This document shows positions 1 to 9,264 of a DNA stretch of 47,563 nucleotides, in pieces (the first letter of the stretch is position 1; each line of letters begins with the position of its first letter). A model generated the notes under the pieces. The model saw only the letters and a list, made by a program, of their open reading frames with translations, was not told the origin of the DNA and did no database searches. The DNA is taken from assembly GCA_022824005.1 (NCBI GenBank), contig JAJEBG010000044.1, positions 1-47,563 of the forward strand, given 5' to 3'. The stretch is from Paracoccaceae bacterium (lineage in GTDB: Bacteria > Pseudomonadota > Alphaproteobacteria > Rhodobacterales > Rhodobacteraceae). Position numbers and translations under genes: made by a program.

Positions 1-71
1 GCCGGCGGCCCGCAGCCGCCAGCGGATTCACATCAATTGCGGCGGTTGGGAATCGAGGCTAGAAAACAAGA

Positions 72-147
72 TGGTGCCGGTGAAGGGACTCGAACCCCTG
101 ACCTTGTCATTACGAATGACGCGCTCTACCGCCTGAGCTACACCGGC
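72..147 (-). tRNA. tRNA-Thr (anticodon CGU), CCA encoded
   Basis: Read on the minus strand, this folds as a 73-nt cloverleaf plus an encoded CCA end. The 7-bp acceptor stem is GCCGGTG/CACCGGC. The D arm has GCTC/GAGC and the T loop is TTCGAGT. The 7-nt anticodon loop TTCGTAA places CGT at positions 34-36, which reads the threonine codon ACG. The outermost anticodon-stem pair appears to be a C-A mismatch. It lies downstream of dgkA on the same strand. Confidence 0.95.
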
Positions 148-244
148 CACGATTATCGTCAATAATTGACTCCGAATGAAAACAAAACCATTGAAAGACT
201 GTTGCAACGCGTTGTGTCAATCCAGAGCAAGATAGATTGATCGT

Positions 245-655
245 TCAAGGAGTCGTGAAGGCCTTAATGATGGCATAAAGCAAAAATAATCCATTCCCGA
301 GTAACAAACAAAAGACGGCGAAAGAACCAAGATCTTTCGCTTCCTTTGCCATCTTGGAATAGTCGGGTGAGATATGGTCAACGATCACCTCAACAGCTGT
401 GTTTAGAGCTTCAATTGCCAGCGTGACTAAGATCAGCAGGCAGGCAACCACCAAATAGAGTCTCTCATTGTCAAGTAGAAGATGGACCGCGATAATCAAG
501 ATTGAGAGGATTAACTCAAGGCGGAATGCTGTTCCTTGCCATAATCTTCGCCCCCCAGATAACGAATAGGAAAAGGCAGCCAAAAGATGCCGGAAGCCAT
601 GAACAGATTCGGGCCGACGACGGGTCAATTCAATCCCTTCGACGGGGAAGGGCAA
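245..655 (-). CDS. dgkA: Diacylglycerol kinase DgkA (undecaprenol/diacylglycerol kinase family)
   Basis: A 136-residue inner-membrane protein of the usual length for prokaryotic DgkA. The family signature EALNTAVE is followed by the conserved stretch KEAKDLGSFAV near residues 104-114. There are three hydrophobic segments, at about residues 45-62, 65-85 and 110-132. The family phosphorylates diacylglycerol or undecaprenol with ATP to recycle lipids. It sits 70 bp downstream of hemY on the same strand and is probably the last protein gene of that operon before the tRNA. The start is the only good methionine ahead of the amphipathic N-terminal helix. Confidence 0.92.
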   Translation of the reverse strand: MPFPVEGIELTRRRPESVHGFRHLLAAFSYSLSGGRRLWQGTAFRLELILSILIIAVHLLLDNERLYLVVACLLILVTLAIEALNTAVEVIVDHISPDYSKMAKEAKDLGSFAVFCLLLGNGLFLLYAIIKAFTTP

Positions 656-725
656 TCACAAAAGAGATCAATCGATTCTCTGATTGGCGATATTTCTAAC
701 CCCTCAATCATGCTCATGACCACGG

Positions 726-2159
726 TCATTTTTGATGAGAGTTTTCTTTGTTATTGTTGTGATAATTGTCCTGAACAGGACTGAAATCAACCGTCAGTAA
801 TGTCAACAGGCCTTCCTGGTTGTCGGGCAATACCGTCTTTTCACTTGTCTCAACCCATTCTAGCGTGTCAAAACCATCGCAATGGCTGCAGACTGGAATC
901 CAGTCGGTGTGCCGGGCATGACAAATATTGCAACTCCAATGAGGTCCGCGAGATGCAGAAACCGCTTTGGTCAAATATCCGCGCACCACTGCATCGCTTG
1001 AACCTTCGCCGCGCTCAATGGCGGCAATAATGGCAAGGGATCTTACCGTTGGATATTTGATGGGCAGGGCTCCAACCTCACGGCGAGCCGTCGCATAATC
1101 TTGTTCGGCGATTGACAATTCTGCCATGAGCATTCTAGTTTCTGGATGATCGCTGCGTTTGGCAACCAGTTTATTGAACCGCCGCTTGCGCTCAGTGGGC
1201 GATTCATCTGGCTTCAATGCCGCAAAAGCGGCCGCAAGGTCAGGATGGGGTTGGAGAGTCCAAGCTTTTTCTAAAATCTTCTCAGCCGCTTTCTCCTGGC
1301 CAGAATTTGATTTCACATTGGCCGCAAGAACTGCGGCGGGAATGAGGCCCGGACAGGCCTTATTGGCGGCTAAAGCTTCTTTCTCACCCTCGTCTGTATC
1401 ACCTTGCACAATCCGTTTCTTTGCCGACGCAAATGCTAGGATGGCATTGCGTCGTCGATAGACATCACGGGTGATATGCCGGTGTTTGAGTCTCGTCTCC
1501 AACGTCCGCCGTGCCCCTTCCCAATCTTCTTCCCTTGACTGTAGTTGCAGTAAAGTATTCTGCAACTCGTCATGTTGAGGGTTCAGAATAAACGCTTTCT
1601 CGGCTAACTTTAGAGCCGTTTTAGAATCGCCTTCCTCCAACCGGTGTTTGAGCAAGCCAATGACGCCAGAAAATCGCGTTCTTTCGTCATCAAGCATGCG
1701 TTTGTAGACCTCAATCGCCTTTCCTTTGTCACCAGATTTTTCGGCCGCCTGAGCGAACACAACAGTGGTAATTTCTGGCCGATCAAGCAGGTTTTCGGCC
1801 CGTGCCACTTTCGTTAAAGCCAGTTTGGATTCACCCGACGAGAGTGCCAATAACCCGTCGGCCAAGGCCTCAAAGCCTCGTCGTTCACGATCACGGTTGA
1901 AATATCTAGTCAGTGCCGTTTCATCGCCGGCCAAAAAACTTGCAGTTGCGCGCACCAAACCCAGTATAAAAAACAATAACCAGAATGCGGGAAACAGAAG
2001 AAGGGCGAGAATGGCAAAGGTATAAGAAGAGGTCGAAATTTCCTCATCAGCGATCGTTAATCGGACATCTGAACCCGAGTCGGCAATGATCGAGAACAGC
2101 AAAGTCAGAGCCACGACAACAACGACAAAGAGTACAATTTTTATGAATGACCAAGCCAT
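726..2159 (-). CDS. hemY: HemY-like tetratricopeptide membrane protein with C-terminal zinc ribbon
   Basis: A 477-residue protein with two N-terminal membrane segments (about residues 5-25 and 46-70). A long TPR-like helical region follows, matching the heme-biosynthesis-associated HemY family (not the Bacillus protoporphyrinogen oxidase). The C-terminus has a CxxC ... CxxC zinc ribbon followed by FDTLEW, a form I associate with alphaproteobacteria. It lies 6 bp after the COG4223 gene and before dgkA, so the three genes are probably co-transcribed. The exact biochemical role of the family is unsettled. The extreme C-terminus is Asn/Gln rich and has no clear function. Confidence 0.88.
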   Translation of the reverse strand: MAWSFIKIVLFVVVVVALTLLFSIIADSGSDVRLTIADEEISTSSYTFAILALLLFPAFWLLFFILGLVRATASFLAGDETALTRYFNRDRERRGFEALADGLLALSSGESKLALTKVARAENLLDRPEITTVVFAQAAEKSGDKGKAIEVYKRMLDDERTRFSGVIGLLKHRLEEGDSKTALKLAEKAFILNPQHDELQNTLLQLQSREEDWEGARRTLETRLKHRHITRDVYRRRNAILAFASAKKRIVQGDTDEGEKEALAANKACPGLIPAAVLAANVKSNSGQEKAAEKILEKAWTLQPHPDLAAAFAALKPDESPTERKRRFNKLVAKRSDHPETRMLMAELSIAEQDYATARREVGALPIKYPTVRSLAIIAAIERGEGSSDAVVRGYLTKAVSASRGPHWSCNICHARHTDWIPVCSHCDGFDTLEWVETSEKTVLPDNQEGLLTLLTVDFSPVQDNYHNNNKENSHQK

Positions 2160-2165
2160 GAAAGG

Positions 2166-3482
2166 CTAACTCTCATCTTCCTCTGCAGCCATCAGCATCG
2201 CATCCAAAGCTGCCAGCACCGCAAGGCGCGTTTCTGCTTGATTCACCCAGTCGGCCATCGCCTCCTGTCCGCTTTCTGGTAGCATTGTCAACTCTCTTAG
2301 CGCGCCCTTTAAATCCTTCCTTCGCAATGCCTCCTCACTTCTAGAGAGGATAGCGGCCGCATCTTGGCCCTCCCGTGGAGACAAATGCCTGACTCTAAAC
2401 AGACCACTCAGAGAAGCCACCCATCCTTCTGACCTTGACCCCGTCGTCAGTATTTTCAGAGTCTGTCTCGACGCACCAACAAATTTCAAGCGCAAGTCTT
2501 CCAGTGTCACGATACCGCTATCTGCAAAGCGAAACACAATCTCTGGCACATCTTCCATCGGCCCATTGATCTCTTTGATCAACGCCGAATAAGGCGCGCC
2601 AATCTCGGCGGCCGAGCGAACGCCGACCCATCCCAAAACTCTCATCTGCGGTAATTCGGTTGAAGAAATTAACTCTTCAACCTTCGCTTCAAAGGCCGAC
2701 AATCTCTCTCCATCCAATTTTTCAAATTCTGCCAATCGTTTTTCAAGCGATAAAAGTTCAGACCTTGTGGCCATCGGCGGCTGTTGGCGTGTCTTTGATT
2801 CTGTTTGAGAGTCACCTCCCGTCGAAAATCCTTGCATCGGTGAGCCATCAGTACCCACTCTGATACCCGAATTATTGTTCATGTTCGCTTGTTCCAAAGC
2901 GTCAATTCGTCGAATTATAGATTCTAGTTGATCATTATTGAGGGCCGAGCTCGCATCCCGAGCTTGAAAATCAGCAAGTGTCATCTCCATCAATCCCAGT
3001 TGGTCTCTTATGTCTTGGGCTTCGACCTTTAGGGAATCATCTTGTGCTATCAGTTCTCCGATTTGCCGCCGGAGTTTCCCCATGTCATCGCTTAATAGAG
3101 ACCTCTGTCCCTCGCTTTCGACCAGAGTTTGAACCTCATCCTTCAGCGCACTCAATTGATTTGAACGCGAGTCATTGAACGGAAGCACTTCTTGATAATG
3201 CCAGATGAGTAGAGCCGTCGATACTCCCACTAACGCCGCGGTCACGCCAAATAGCGCCGATTTTAGTACAAAAAACAACCAAGGACCTCGTTTGTTCAGC
3301 GCCAAACTTTTTTCAGTTGATGATTTTGGTGAATGAGCGACGTTATCTTTGGCTGCCTTTGAGACGCTAGGAGACCTTCTTTTGCCTTTTGCAGAAGATT
3401 TGTCTTTTCCCTTCTCATTGCTTGCGGTCTTTGCCGCCTCCGAAGGATCTGTATTTTTTGTATGACTGCGTTTATCGGCCAT
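2166..3482 (-). CDS. COG4223 / mitofilin-family membrane protein
   Basis: A 438-residue protein with a low-complexity, charged Ser/Lys-rich cytoplasmic N-terminus (residues 1-65) and one membrane segment at about residues 68-92. A periplasmic coiled coil follows (about 105-270), then a helical C-terminal domain. This layout matches the alphaproteobacterial COG4223 proteins, which are distant relatives of mitochondrial Mic60/mitofilin and are normally encoded between hemD and hemY. Here hemY follows directly, but hemD is separated by a 2-kb Rpn insertion. The start codon follows a GAGAGGA-type ribosome site. A role in envelope contact or outer-membrane organisation is inferred from the family only. 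Confidence 0.85.
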   Translation of the reverse strand: MADKRSHTKNTDPSEAAKTASNEKGKDKSSAKGKRRSPSVSKAAKDNVAHSPKSSTEKSLALNKRGPWLFFVLKSALFGVTAALVGVSTALLIWHYQEVLPFNDSRSNQLSALKDEVQTLVESEGQRSLLSDDMGKLRRQIGELIAQDDSLKVEAQDIRDQLGLMEMTLADFQARDASSALNNDQLESIIRRIDALEQANMNNNSGIRVGTDGSPMQGFSTGGDSQTESKTRQQPPMATRSELLSLEKRLAEFEKLDGERLSAFEAKVEELISSTELPQMRVLGWVGVRSAAEIGAPYSALIKEINGPMEDVPEIVFRFADSGIVTLEDLRLKFVGASRQTLKILTTGSRSEGWVASLSGLFRVRHLSPREGQDAAAILSRSEEALRRKDLKGALRELTMLPESGQEAMADWVNQAETRLAVLAALDAMLMAAEEDES

Positions 3483-3887
3483 AGAGAAATGTGTCCTCTC
3501 GACTTGCTACAGATTTCTGACAACGCTCAGTAGAATCCGTGTCCGGGTGACGTGATATGCCCGAGCGACGATTCAAACTCCACCCCCCTTGTTCTAATTT
3601 CAGTTGCCTCCCTAAATTCCACTCCAAGGATCAGTTTCCACTCGAACACAATGTCCACGCGCATCGATACTATCAAAGACCAAATGAACTATCAGCAACG
3701 CCCAGACTTCAACCCAGTCGCCTCGCTGCCCTAGCACTCTTTTCAAATTGAGACTGGAGACTCAAATCCCATCTAAGCTACCTATTTGACAACCATTGTG
3801 AGGTTAGGGTCCAGCGATTGAGATCATTATTCACCGATAGTGAGGATCGTCAAGAAACCAAAGAACATTTGCTAGAGCACCAAAGTG
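3483..3887. other. 405-bp intergenic stretch, no gene recognised
   Basis: The short open frames here do not look like proteins. The stretch should contain the promoter for the COG4223-hemY-dgkA operon, because the Rpn insertion separates that operon from hemD. I see no clear -35/-10 pair that I would defend. It borders the duplicated tail of the Rpn gene. Confidence 0.5.
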
Positions 3888-4178
3888 TCAACGACCGGAA
3901 GCACTCTCAAAAACATCGCTCAAACTTGCCGCGTCAATCATAGAGTCAATCCAAATATCCAATTGCGGGGTTTCTGCACTATCAATTCGACGCCGAGTAT
4001 CCTCAGAAAGATCACCAAATCGCCGCGTTAATACTAGCGTGAGAATTTCGCCTTTCGTCTTTAGTTCAGCCTCAGCTTTACCCTCAGCTTTACCCTTAGC
4101 TTCACTCTCCTCCCTAATTTCTTGCCACCAATTGTCTGCGTTTGTCACGATTTTCTCCATCTCGTACGTTATCAACAC
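3888..4178 (-). CDS. Free-standing copy of the Rpn C-terminal tail (RpnS-like small protein)
   Basis: This 96-residue reading frame is a near-copy of the last ~90 residues of the adjacent Rpn-family protein. It shares the segment VTNADNWWQEIREES, the KAEGKAE repeat and LVLTRRFGDLSED. It has one four-residue repeat unit fewer and a diverged end (ESASGR). Three starts are possible: GTG at 4178, ATG at 4160, or GTG at 4148. The last is preceded by GGAG with six intervening bases, the same arrangement as inside the long gene. It may be a pseudogene scar of a tandem duplication. It may also be an expressed short form, since Rpn proteins elsewhere are known to have short C-terminal versions made from internal starts that inhibit the toxic nuclease. 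Confidence 0.6.
   Translation of the reverse strand: MLITYEMEKIVTNADNWWQEIREESEAKGKAEGKAEAELKTKGEILTLVLTRRFGDLSEDTRRRIDSAETPQLDIWIDSMIDAASLSDVFESASGR
3905..4158. repeat. Direct repeat copy 1 (Rpn 3' tail)
   Basis: These 254 bp are repeated with few changes at 4260-4525 (266 bp). The length difference equals one 12-bp unit of the in-gene KAEG-coding repeat. The two copies are in the same orientation about 100 bp apart, which indicates tandem duplication of the 3' end of the Rpn gene. Confidence 0.9.
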
Positions 4179-4236
4179 GCAGGAAACTGTTCTTATCCAG
4201 TTAAGCGCAACTCTGCCGAACCCAAGTCAAAATCAA

Positions 4237-5268
4237 TCAATGGCGTCGTTCTGAACCCATCTCAAAAACATCGCTCAAACTAGGGGCACCAATCATAGAG
4301 TCAATCCAACGATCCAATTGCGGGGTTTGTGCACCGTCAATTCGACGCCGAATATCCTCAGAAAGATCACCAAATCGCCGCGTTAATACTAGCGTGAGAA
4401 TTTCGCCTTTCGTCTTTAGTTCAGCCTCAACTTTACCCTCAGCTTTACCCTCGGCTTTACCCTTAGCTTCACTCTCCTCCCTAATTTCTTGCCACCAATT
4501 GTCTGCGTTTGTCACGATTTTCTCCTTTTTTGCCTTACTGACGCCGTTCCTATTCATCGATGCCCTAATTCGGTCTCTCGTTACGCCCTTGAGGCCGCCG
4601 ATATAGACTAGCAAATAAACTCCTAAGCGAGTTTCGTCAATTGATTTGGTCATAATATCCAGCTCACTGTCGTTTACTCTTTCAACCGAAAAAGCGCGGG
4701 CAAACGCCAGAAACACGCTCCTTAAAACCGGATCATTTGGAAAGTTTTTTGGATTGATGCGGCAAATATCGATAAACACATCCAGACCCAGAGATGGTAT
4801 AGCTGTCTCGTACCATTTGGGAAATGAGCCATGACTTTTGAGGTCGGGAGAACTCTTCCATCGCTCAAGGCCGTGGTAGAAAACGAAACGAATTATGGGA
4901 GGAAGTGCAAGCCGACCTTGGTCCGTTTTCTCAACCATTTGATTTTCCAGTTCCTTTACACAGATCAGCGCCGCATAAAGTGAAACTTGGTTTCTGGTAT
5001 ACGGCTCAGGTCTCGACTTGTGCTCAAGAATGAAAAAGACACTCTCATCGGAGTCAAATTTTGGTCTCAGCTGGAAGACAGCATCAGCGTGCTTCACGCG
5101 GCCTATGCCACTGAACAGTGTTCCATCCATATGAATGGGTTTCTGATCAAAGTCAAAGTCCTTGGCGATAATTTCTGGAAGACTGCTTTTGATCAACACA
5201 GCGGCCCGTTCAGGATTTACGATTAGCAATTGAAACAGGGTATCATGGGGTTTATGGAGCGATGGCAA
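4237..5268 (-). CDS. Rpn/YhgA-family PD-(D/E)XK nuclease (transposase_31-like)
   Basis: A 343-residue protein. The N-terminal half carries the PD-(D/E)XK nuclease core of the Rpn (recombination-promoting nuclease) family. It starts with HDTLFQLL, followed by a conserved acidic DAVFQL segment and the catalytic ILEHKS (ExK) motif near residues 100-106. The C-terminal third is the charged KGKAEGKAEGK repeat followed by a helical tail. These proteins are DNA nucleases linked to RecA-independent recombination and phage defence. The gene lies between hemD and the COG4223 gene, so it looks like an acquired insertion in the heme operon. An internal AAGGAG-N6-GTG (4513-4527) could start translation of a 92-residue tail form. 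Confidence 0.85.
   Translation of the reverse strand: MPSLHKPHDTLFQLLIVNPERAAVLIKSSLPEIIAKDFDFDQKPIHMDGTLFSGIGRVKHADAVFQLRPKFDSDESVFFILEHKSRPEPYTRNQVSLYAALICVKELENQMVEKTDQGRLALPPIIRFVFYHGLERWKSSPDLKSHGSFPKWYETAIPSLGLDVFIDICRINPKNFPNDPVLRSVFLAFARAFSVERVNDSELDIMTKSIDETRLGVYLLVYIGGLKGVTRDRIRASMNRNGVSKAKKEKIVTNADNWWQEIREESEAKGKAEGKAEGKVEAELKTKGEILTLVLTRRFGDLSEDIRRRIDGAQTPQLDRWIDSMIGAPSLSDVFEMGSERRH
4260..4525. repeat. Direct repeat copy 2 (inside Rpn gene)
   Basis: The 266-bp copy lies within the intact Rpn coding region and pairs with 3905-4158. It contains one additional 12-bp unit encoding the AEGK repeat. Confidence 0.9.
4513..4527 (-). promoter_or_regulatory. Possible internal ribosome site and GTG start for an Rpn short form
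   Basis: Read on the minus strand: AAGGAG, six bases, then GTG in the frame of the Rpn gene. It opens exactly where the duplicated tail begins. The downstream free-standing copy keeps GGAG-N6-GTG at 4146-4158. Translation from here would give a 92-residue protein. This is inferred from sequence and from known intragenic Rpn short forms. Confidence 0.5.
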
Positions 5269-5555
5269 CTAAACTTTTCCTTTACTCTTTAACAGCCAAC
5301 GCCTGCTGCTCAATTGAGGTTAACAAACCACGTAAAGAACACCACTCAAGGTCAACCGAATTAAAAACGATCAAATGATCGGAGTAAGGCTATTTATGAC
5401 AATTCACTAAATGTCAATGAGGAAAGGTAATGGATTTAGAATAAGGGGTGAATTTAATTCGTATAACAACAAAATCATTGCTGTTTAGGTCATTCTTTTG
5501 CTGGAGTTATTGCGTTTGATTGACAAAATAGACTCGAATGAATGTTCACCTAGAA

Positions 5556-6299
5556 TTATGTCTTGATGACATGACTCGAGTCAATGTCGGCACGCCAATG
5601 CAAAAATCTCTCAGACTGCAGGGATCTGTTGACTGTCATTTGGATAAGACTTTCAGCGTCATCGGCCACTTCTTTTTGCCATGACAGTCGGCAGGCCTCA
5701 GCCGTGCGATAACCAAGACAGCAAACGAGGTGACCCGGGTTGACAAGACCTTCCGCTTCGCGACTCAATATGGCCGCGGTTTTTGGAGAAAAAACAGGTA
5801 AAATACAGGGTTGAACCTGAAGATTCTCCAATGCGGCTTCTGATAAACATAGGGCTTGCTGTTCGTAGACGATTTCCGACTGTATTTGAATGCCGGTTTC
5901 AAATAGACGCCTTTGGATATCGACAGCGGTATGTCGGCCCCTCAACCAAACCATCGGATGCTTGAGGGGCGATTCTTTCAACAGCGAGATGAGCGACTCG
6001 GCATTACCCTTCGCCGTGATAACCATAAATCCTTTTTTTCGTGCGATGTCTGCCGTCTTTTCACCAATGCACCATGCCAACATTCCCGCGGGCGGTGGAG
6101 ATGCAGCCCTAGCCGCATTTTGGGAAGTAAAGATAGCCGAGCGGAAGCGACCTAAATTAAGTTTAGGCGTGATAAATCTGATTTCCACTAACGGCGACAG
6201 AATCATCCGGTGCCGCGAGAGACCTAACGATCGCAGCTCAATAGCTGTCCGTTGACCCGCCTTTAAATTCCGCGTTATGATAATTGGGACTTGAGTCAT
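5556..6299 (-). CDS. hemD: Uroporphyrinogen-III synthase HemD
   Basis: A 247-residue protein of usual HemD length that cyclises hydroxymethylbilane to uroporphyrinogen III in heme synthesis. Family marks are the N-terminal ITRN segment, the FTSQNAARA motif near residues 57-65 and the FSPKTA motif near residue 170 (canonically FSPRSA). It diverges from tsaD across 63 bp, a pairing typical of alphaproteobacteria. The hydroxymethylbilane synthase gene hemC, often in this operon, is not in the window. The normal downstream partner, the COG4223 gene, is displaced by the Rpn gene. Confidence 0.88.
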   Translation of the reverse strand: MTQVPIIITRNLKAGQRTAIELRSLGLSRHRMILSPLVEIRFITPKLNLGRFRSAIFTSQNAARAASPPPAGMLAWCIGEKTADIARKKGFMVITAKGNAESLISLLKESPLKHPMVWLRGRHTAVDIQRRLFETGIQIQSEIVYEQQALCLSEAALENLQVQPCILPVFSPKTAAILSREAEGLVNPGHLVCCLGYRTAEACRLSWQKEVADDAESLIQMTVNRSLQSERFLHWRADIDSSHVIKT

Positions 6300-6362
6300 A
6301 CATTATTCACTTCGATTCCTGTAATTTATTGGTAAACGTCAACCCCAACCACTTCAAGAACG

Positions 6363-7460
6363 ATGTCATCATCACTGATTTCACTAGGTATCGAAAGCAG
6401 CTGCGACGACACATCAGTCGCCGTGGTGACGCAGAGAGCTGATAGAGACGTCGATATCCTATCGCTAATCACATTTCGGCAAAACGATCTGCACCATGAA
6501 TATGGTGGCGTCGTTCCCGAAATCGCCGCACGAGCCCATGCCACTCGTCTGGACTTATGCACAAAACGCGCCCTCAAAAAAGCCTCTCTCGAATTGCGTC
6601 AAGTCGACTTAATTGCTGTCACTTCAGGGCCTGGATTGATTGGAGGACTGATGGCCGGTGTGGCGTTCGCCAAAGGCTTGGCCGCAGGTTCAGGAAAACC
6701 CTTTCTCGGGATTAACCATCTTGCTGGACACGCGCTAACGGCACGAATGACACATGGAGTCGATTTTCCTTACCTAGCCTTGCTGGCATCTGGCGGGCAT
6801 TGTCAATTCTTGTTGGTACAATCGCCCACCACTTTCACTCGCCTTGGTGCCACCATTGACGACGCGCCGGGAGAGGCTTTTGACAAATCCGCTCGCCTGC
6901 TCGGATTGCCCCAGCCAGGCGGGCCAGCAATTGAGGCGATGGCTCAGTCTGGTGATCCGCATCGTTTTGAGTTGCCGCGTCCGTTATCGGGCCGAATGGG
7001 TTGCTATATGTCCTTTTCTGGACTCAAAACCGCTTTGCTTCGGACGCGCCAACAATTGGTCAAAAAGCACGAATTACCCGATCCCGATCGCAATGATTTA
7101 GCCGCGTCATTTCAACAAGCCATTGTCGACATTTTTGTTGAAAAATCAGGCATCGCGCTTGAAGAATACCACCAACGGCTTGGTGAACGGGCCTCTACTT
7201 TTGTTGTTTGTGGTGGCGTTGCGGCGAACCGAGCCATTCGCGAGAATCTGCAAGAGTTGAGTGCCAAGTATGGCGTTGAGTTTGTCGCCCCTCCAGCCAA
7301 ATATTGCACCGATAACGCGGCCATGATCGCTTGGGCCGGTTTGGAACTCTTTGGCCCCGGCCGATGTGATCCATTTGATCTCAAGGCGCGCCCCCGGTGG
7401 CCCCTTGACGAGACGGCTTCTCCAATTCATGTGTCAGGAAAGAAGGGGCAAAAATCGTAA
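6363..7460 (+). CDS. tsaD: tRNA threonylcarbamoyladenosine biosynthesis protein TsaD
   Basis: A 365-residue cytoplasmic protein of the Kae1/Qri7/TsaD family, which transfers threonylcarbamoyl from threonylcarbamoyl-AMP to A37 of ANN-decoding tRNAs. It opens with [11 protein letters not shown]. The metal-binding histidines sit in HLAGH (H119 and H123). The conserved [19 protein letters not shown] and SFSGLKTA motifs follow, with VVCGGVAAN and [11 protein letters not shown] near the C-terminus. Every motif looks intact. It is transcribed divergently from hemD. Confidence 0.97.
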   Translation: MSSSLISLGIESSCDDTSVAVVTQRADRDVDILSLITFRQNDLHHEYGGVVPEIAARAHATRLDLCTKRALKKASLELRQVDLIAVTSGPGLIGGLMAGVAFAKGLAAGSGKPFLGINHLAGHALTARMTHGVDFPYLALLASGGHCQFLLVQSPTTFTRLGATIDDAPGEAFDKSARLLGLPQPGGPAIEAMAQSGDPHRFELPRPLSGRMGCYMSFSGLKTALLRTRQQLVKKHELPDPDRNDLAASFQQAIVDIFVEKSGIALEEYHQRLGERASTFVVCGGVAANRAIRENLQELSAKYGVEFVAPPAKYCTDNAAMIAWAGLELFGPGRCDPFDLKARPRWPLDETASPIHVSGKKGQKS

Positions 7461-7651
7461 GAATTTGACGCCCTTCACCAAGTTCAAGCAAAAACTCTTG
7501 TGCGTCCCAACAAGATTCTTGATTGAGTCCTAACCCTCGCAATAAAATCTCTCTGGTGTAAATCCATTTCGAAATTTATAATAAATGCGACGAGATCGTG
7601 TTGGAGCGACCATGCAACTCATCTCACTCCATTCATGGCTATGGCAAAAAT

Positions 7652-8914
7652 TTATGCTGGTGAGACGTCCGCCATCGGTCGTTCTTTAATGGGTAAATGG
7701 ACAATCGCCGAAAAAGCCCCCACGCCTACACCAATCCACCAGACCAAATCGTAATTTCCGTAACGGTCGTAGAGCAAGCCGCCGAGCCAAACTCCGGCAA
7801 ATCCTCCCAATTGATGCGATAAAAAGATAATTCCGTAAAGCGTTCCCATGTAGCGCAGACCATATATATGGGCCACCAAACCGCTGGTCAGTGGGATGGT
7901 CGCGAGCCATAACGCGCCCATGGCCACGGAGAATATAATGACGGAAGCGGGGGTGATGGGAAGGAGGATAAAAACACCGGCAGCGATGGTTCGCCCTGTG
8001 TAAATTAAAGCCAGTAGGTATTTTTTTGCGTAATATTTCCCTAACCAACCGGCCAGCACCGTGCCAACAATATTGGCCAGACCAATGACCGAGATAGCCA
8101 ACGCACCAAGTGCCGATGTGTTTGTCACCCCCACAGAATGGAGAAATCCCGCGGGAGATATGGCACCGCACATCTCGGTGACAAAGGCTGGAAAATGAGC
8201 CGTGATAAAGGCCAGTTGGTATCCACATGAAAAAAAGCCCGCAAACAACAAACTGAACGACGGATCTCGGAAGGCACGGAGCAGGATTTTGCCCATACTC
8301 TCCTCAAGCTGTTGACGAGATAATGGCGCTGGCGCGCGCATCATTGGAAGAACGGCCAGCACCACGATAATCGCTCCTGCAAAGATCAGGAATACAGATT
8401 GCCATGACATATAAACCATCATCCATTCAGCGACCGGTGCACCAAAAATCTGCCCACCCGAACCCGCCGCCGTTGCAATCCCCAAAGAAATTGAGCGATT
8501 TTCGTCTGAACTGGCACGCCCAACAATAGCAAGAATAACACCAAAGCCTGTCCCGGCGACTCCCATGCCCACAAGAAATTCTAGAAATTGGTGGGCTTCA
8601 GGCGTGGTGGCAAAACTCGACAAAATCAGACCTGCGGCGTAGACCAATGCCCCGACAATGATAGCGACGCGATCTCCGATGCGTTCTGCAAATGCTCCGA
8701 ACAAGGGTTGACCAAGGCCCCAAGCCAAGTTTTGAATGGCGATGGCCAATGAAAACTCTGTACGGGCCCAACCAAACTCATCAGCGATAGGAATTTGAAA
8801 CACACCAAAACTGGCACGGATGGCAAAACTGACAAGAATAATTGCACAGCCAGCGACCAGCACAGGTGTCACTAATGAAGTTCTTGATGTCCTGATTGAG
8901 GCTTTTCTCATCAA
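7652..8914 (-). CDS. Major facilitator superfamily transporter (MCT/OxlT-like)
   Basis: A 420-residue inner-membrane protein with about 12 hydrophobic segments in two halves. The loop between segments 2 and 3 carries GAFAERIGDR, the MFS motif-A form. Sequence style, including ASFGVFQIPIADEFGW in segment 1, resembles the monocarboxylate/oxalate-formate antiporter branch of anion or organic-acid carriers. The substrate cannot be read from sequence. It is convergent with tsaD and divergent from the 5'-nucleotidase gene, so it is probably a single-gene unit. Confidence 0.85.
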   Translation of the reverse strand: MMRKASIRTSRTSLVTPVLVAGCAIILVSFAIRASFGVFQIPIADEFGWARTEFSLAIAIQNLAWGLGQPLFGAFAERIGDRVAIIVGALVYAAGLILSSFATTPEAHQFLEFLVGMGVAGTGFGVILAIVGRASSDENRSISLGIATAAGSGGQIFGAPVAEWMMVYMSWQSVFLIFAGAIIVVLAVLPMMRAPAPLSRQQLEESMGKILLRAFRDPSFSLLFAGFFSCGYQLAFITAHFPAFVTEMCGAISPAGFLHSVGVTNTSALGALAISVIGLANIVGTVLAGWLGKYYAKKYLLALIYTGRTIAAGVFILLPITPASVIIFSVAMGALWLATIPLTSGLVAHIYGLRYMGTLYGIIFLSHQLGGFAGVWLGGLLYDRYGNYDLVWWIGVGVGAFSAIVHLPIKERPMADVSPA

Positions 8915-9264
8915 TGTAACTCTCTGCTCCCGTACGGCCCTTCCCCCAACTCATTACCTTCAGGATCACGGGAAAAAGAATTTACATGTCAAATTCGATT
9001 TCGGTGATAGTCAATCACGACTATTTTGTCAATTGATCACCAGCTTTCAAAAGGTTTATCCGACACTTTATTCAGATCGTTTTTGACCTCGACGCTCTAT
9101 CATAGCAGAAAAGGCCTGAATCCAGCGGCGACTATTCATGCGGCCGCAAACAAGATTTAGGATCCGTTGTCAGCAAATATTCACACTTGCGTTACCTATC
9201 ATTCAAATTTTGAAACCAATCTCTCCTCTAGACCCGTATTGTCTTTAACGAAAGGACGACCGCC
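8915..9264. other. 350-bp divergent intergenic region
   Basis: This lies between the MFS gene (minus) and the 5'-nucleotidase gene (plus) and must hold both promoters. The middle portion is AT-rich. I see no RNA gene or convincing operator. A ribosome site (AAAGGA) precedes the downstream ATG at 9265. Confidence 0.5.
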
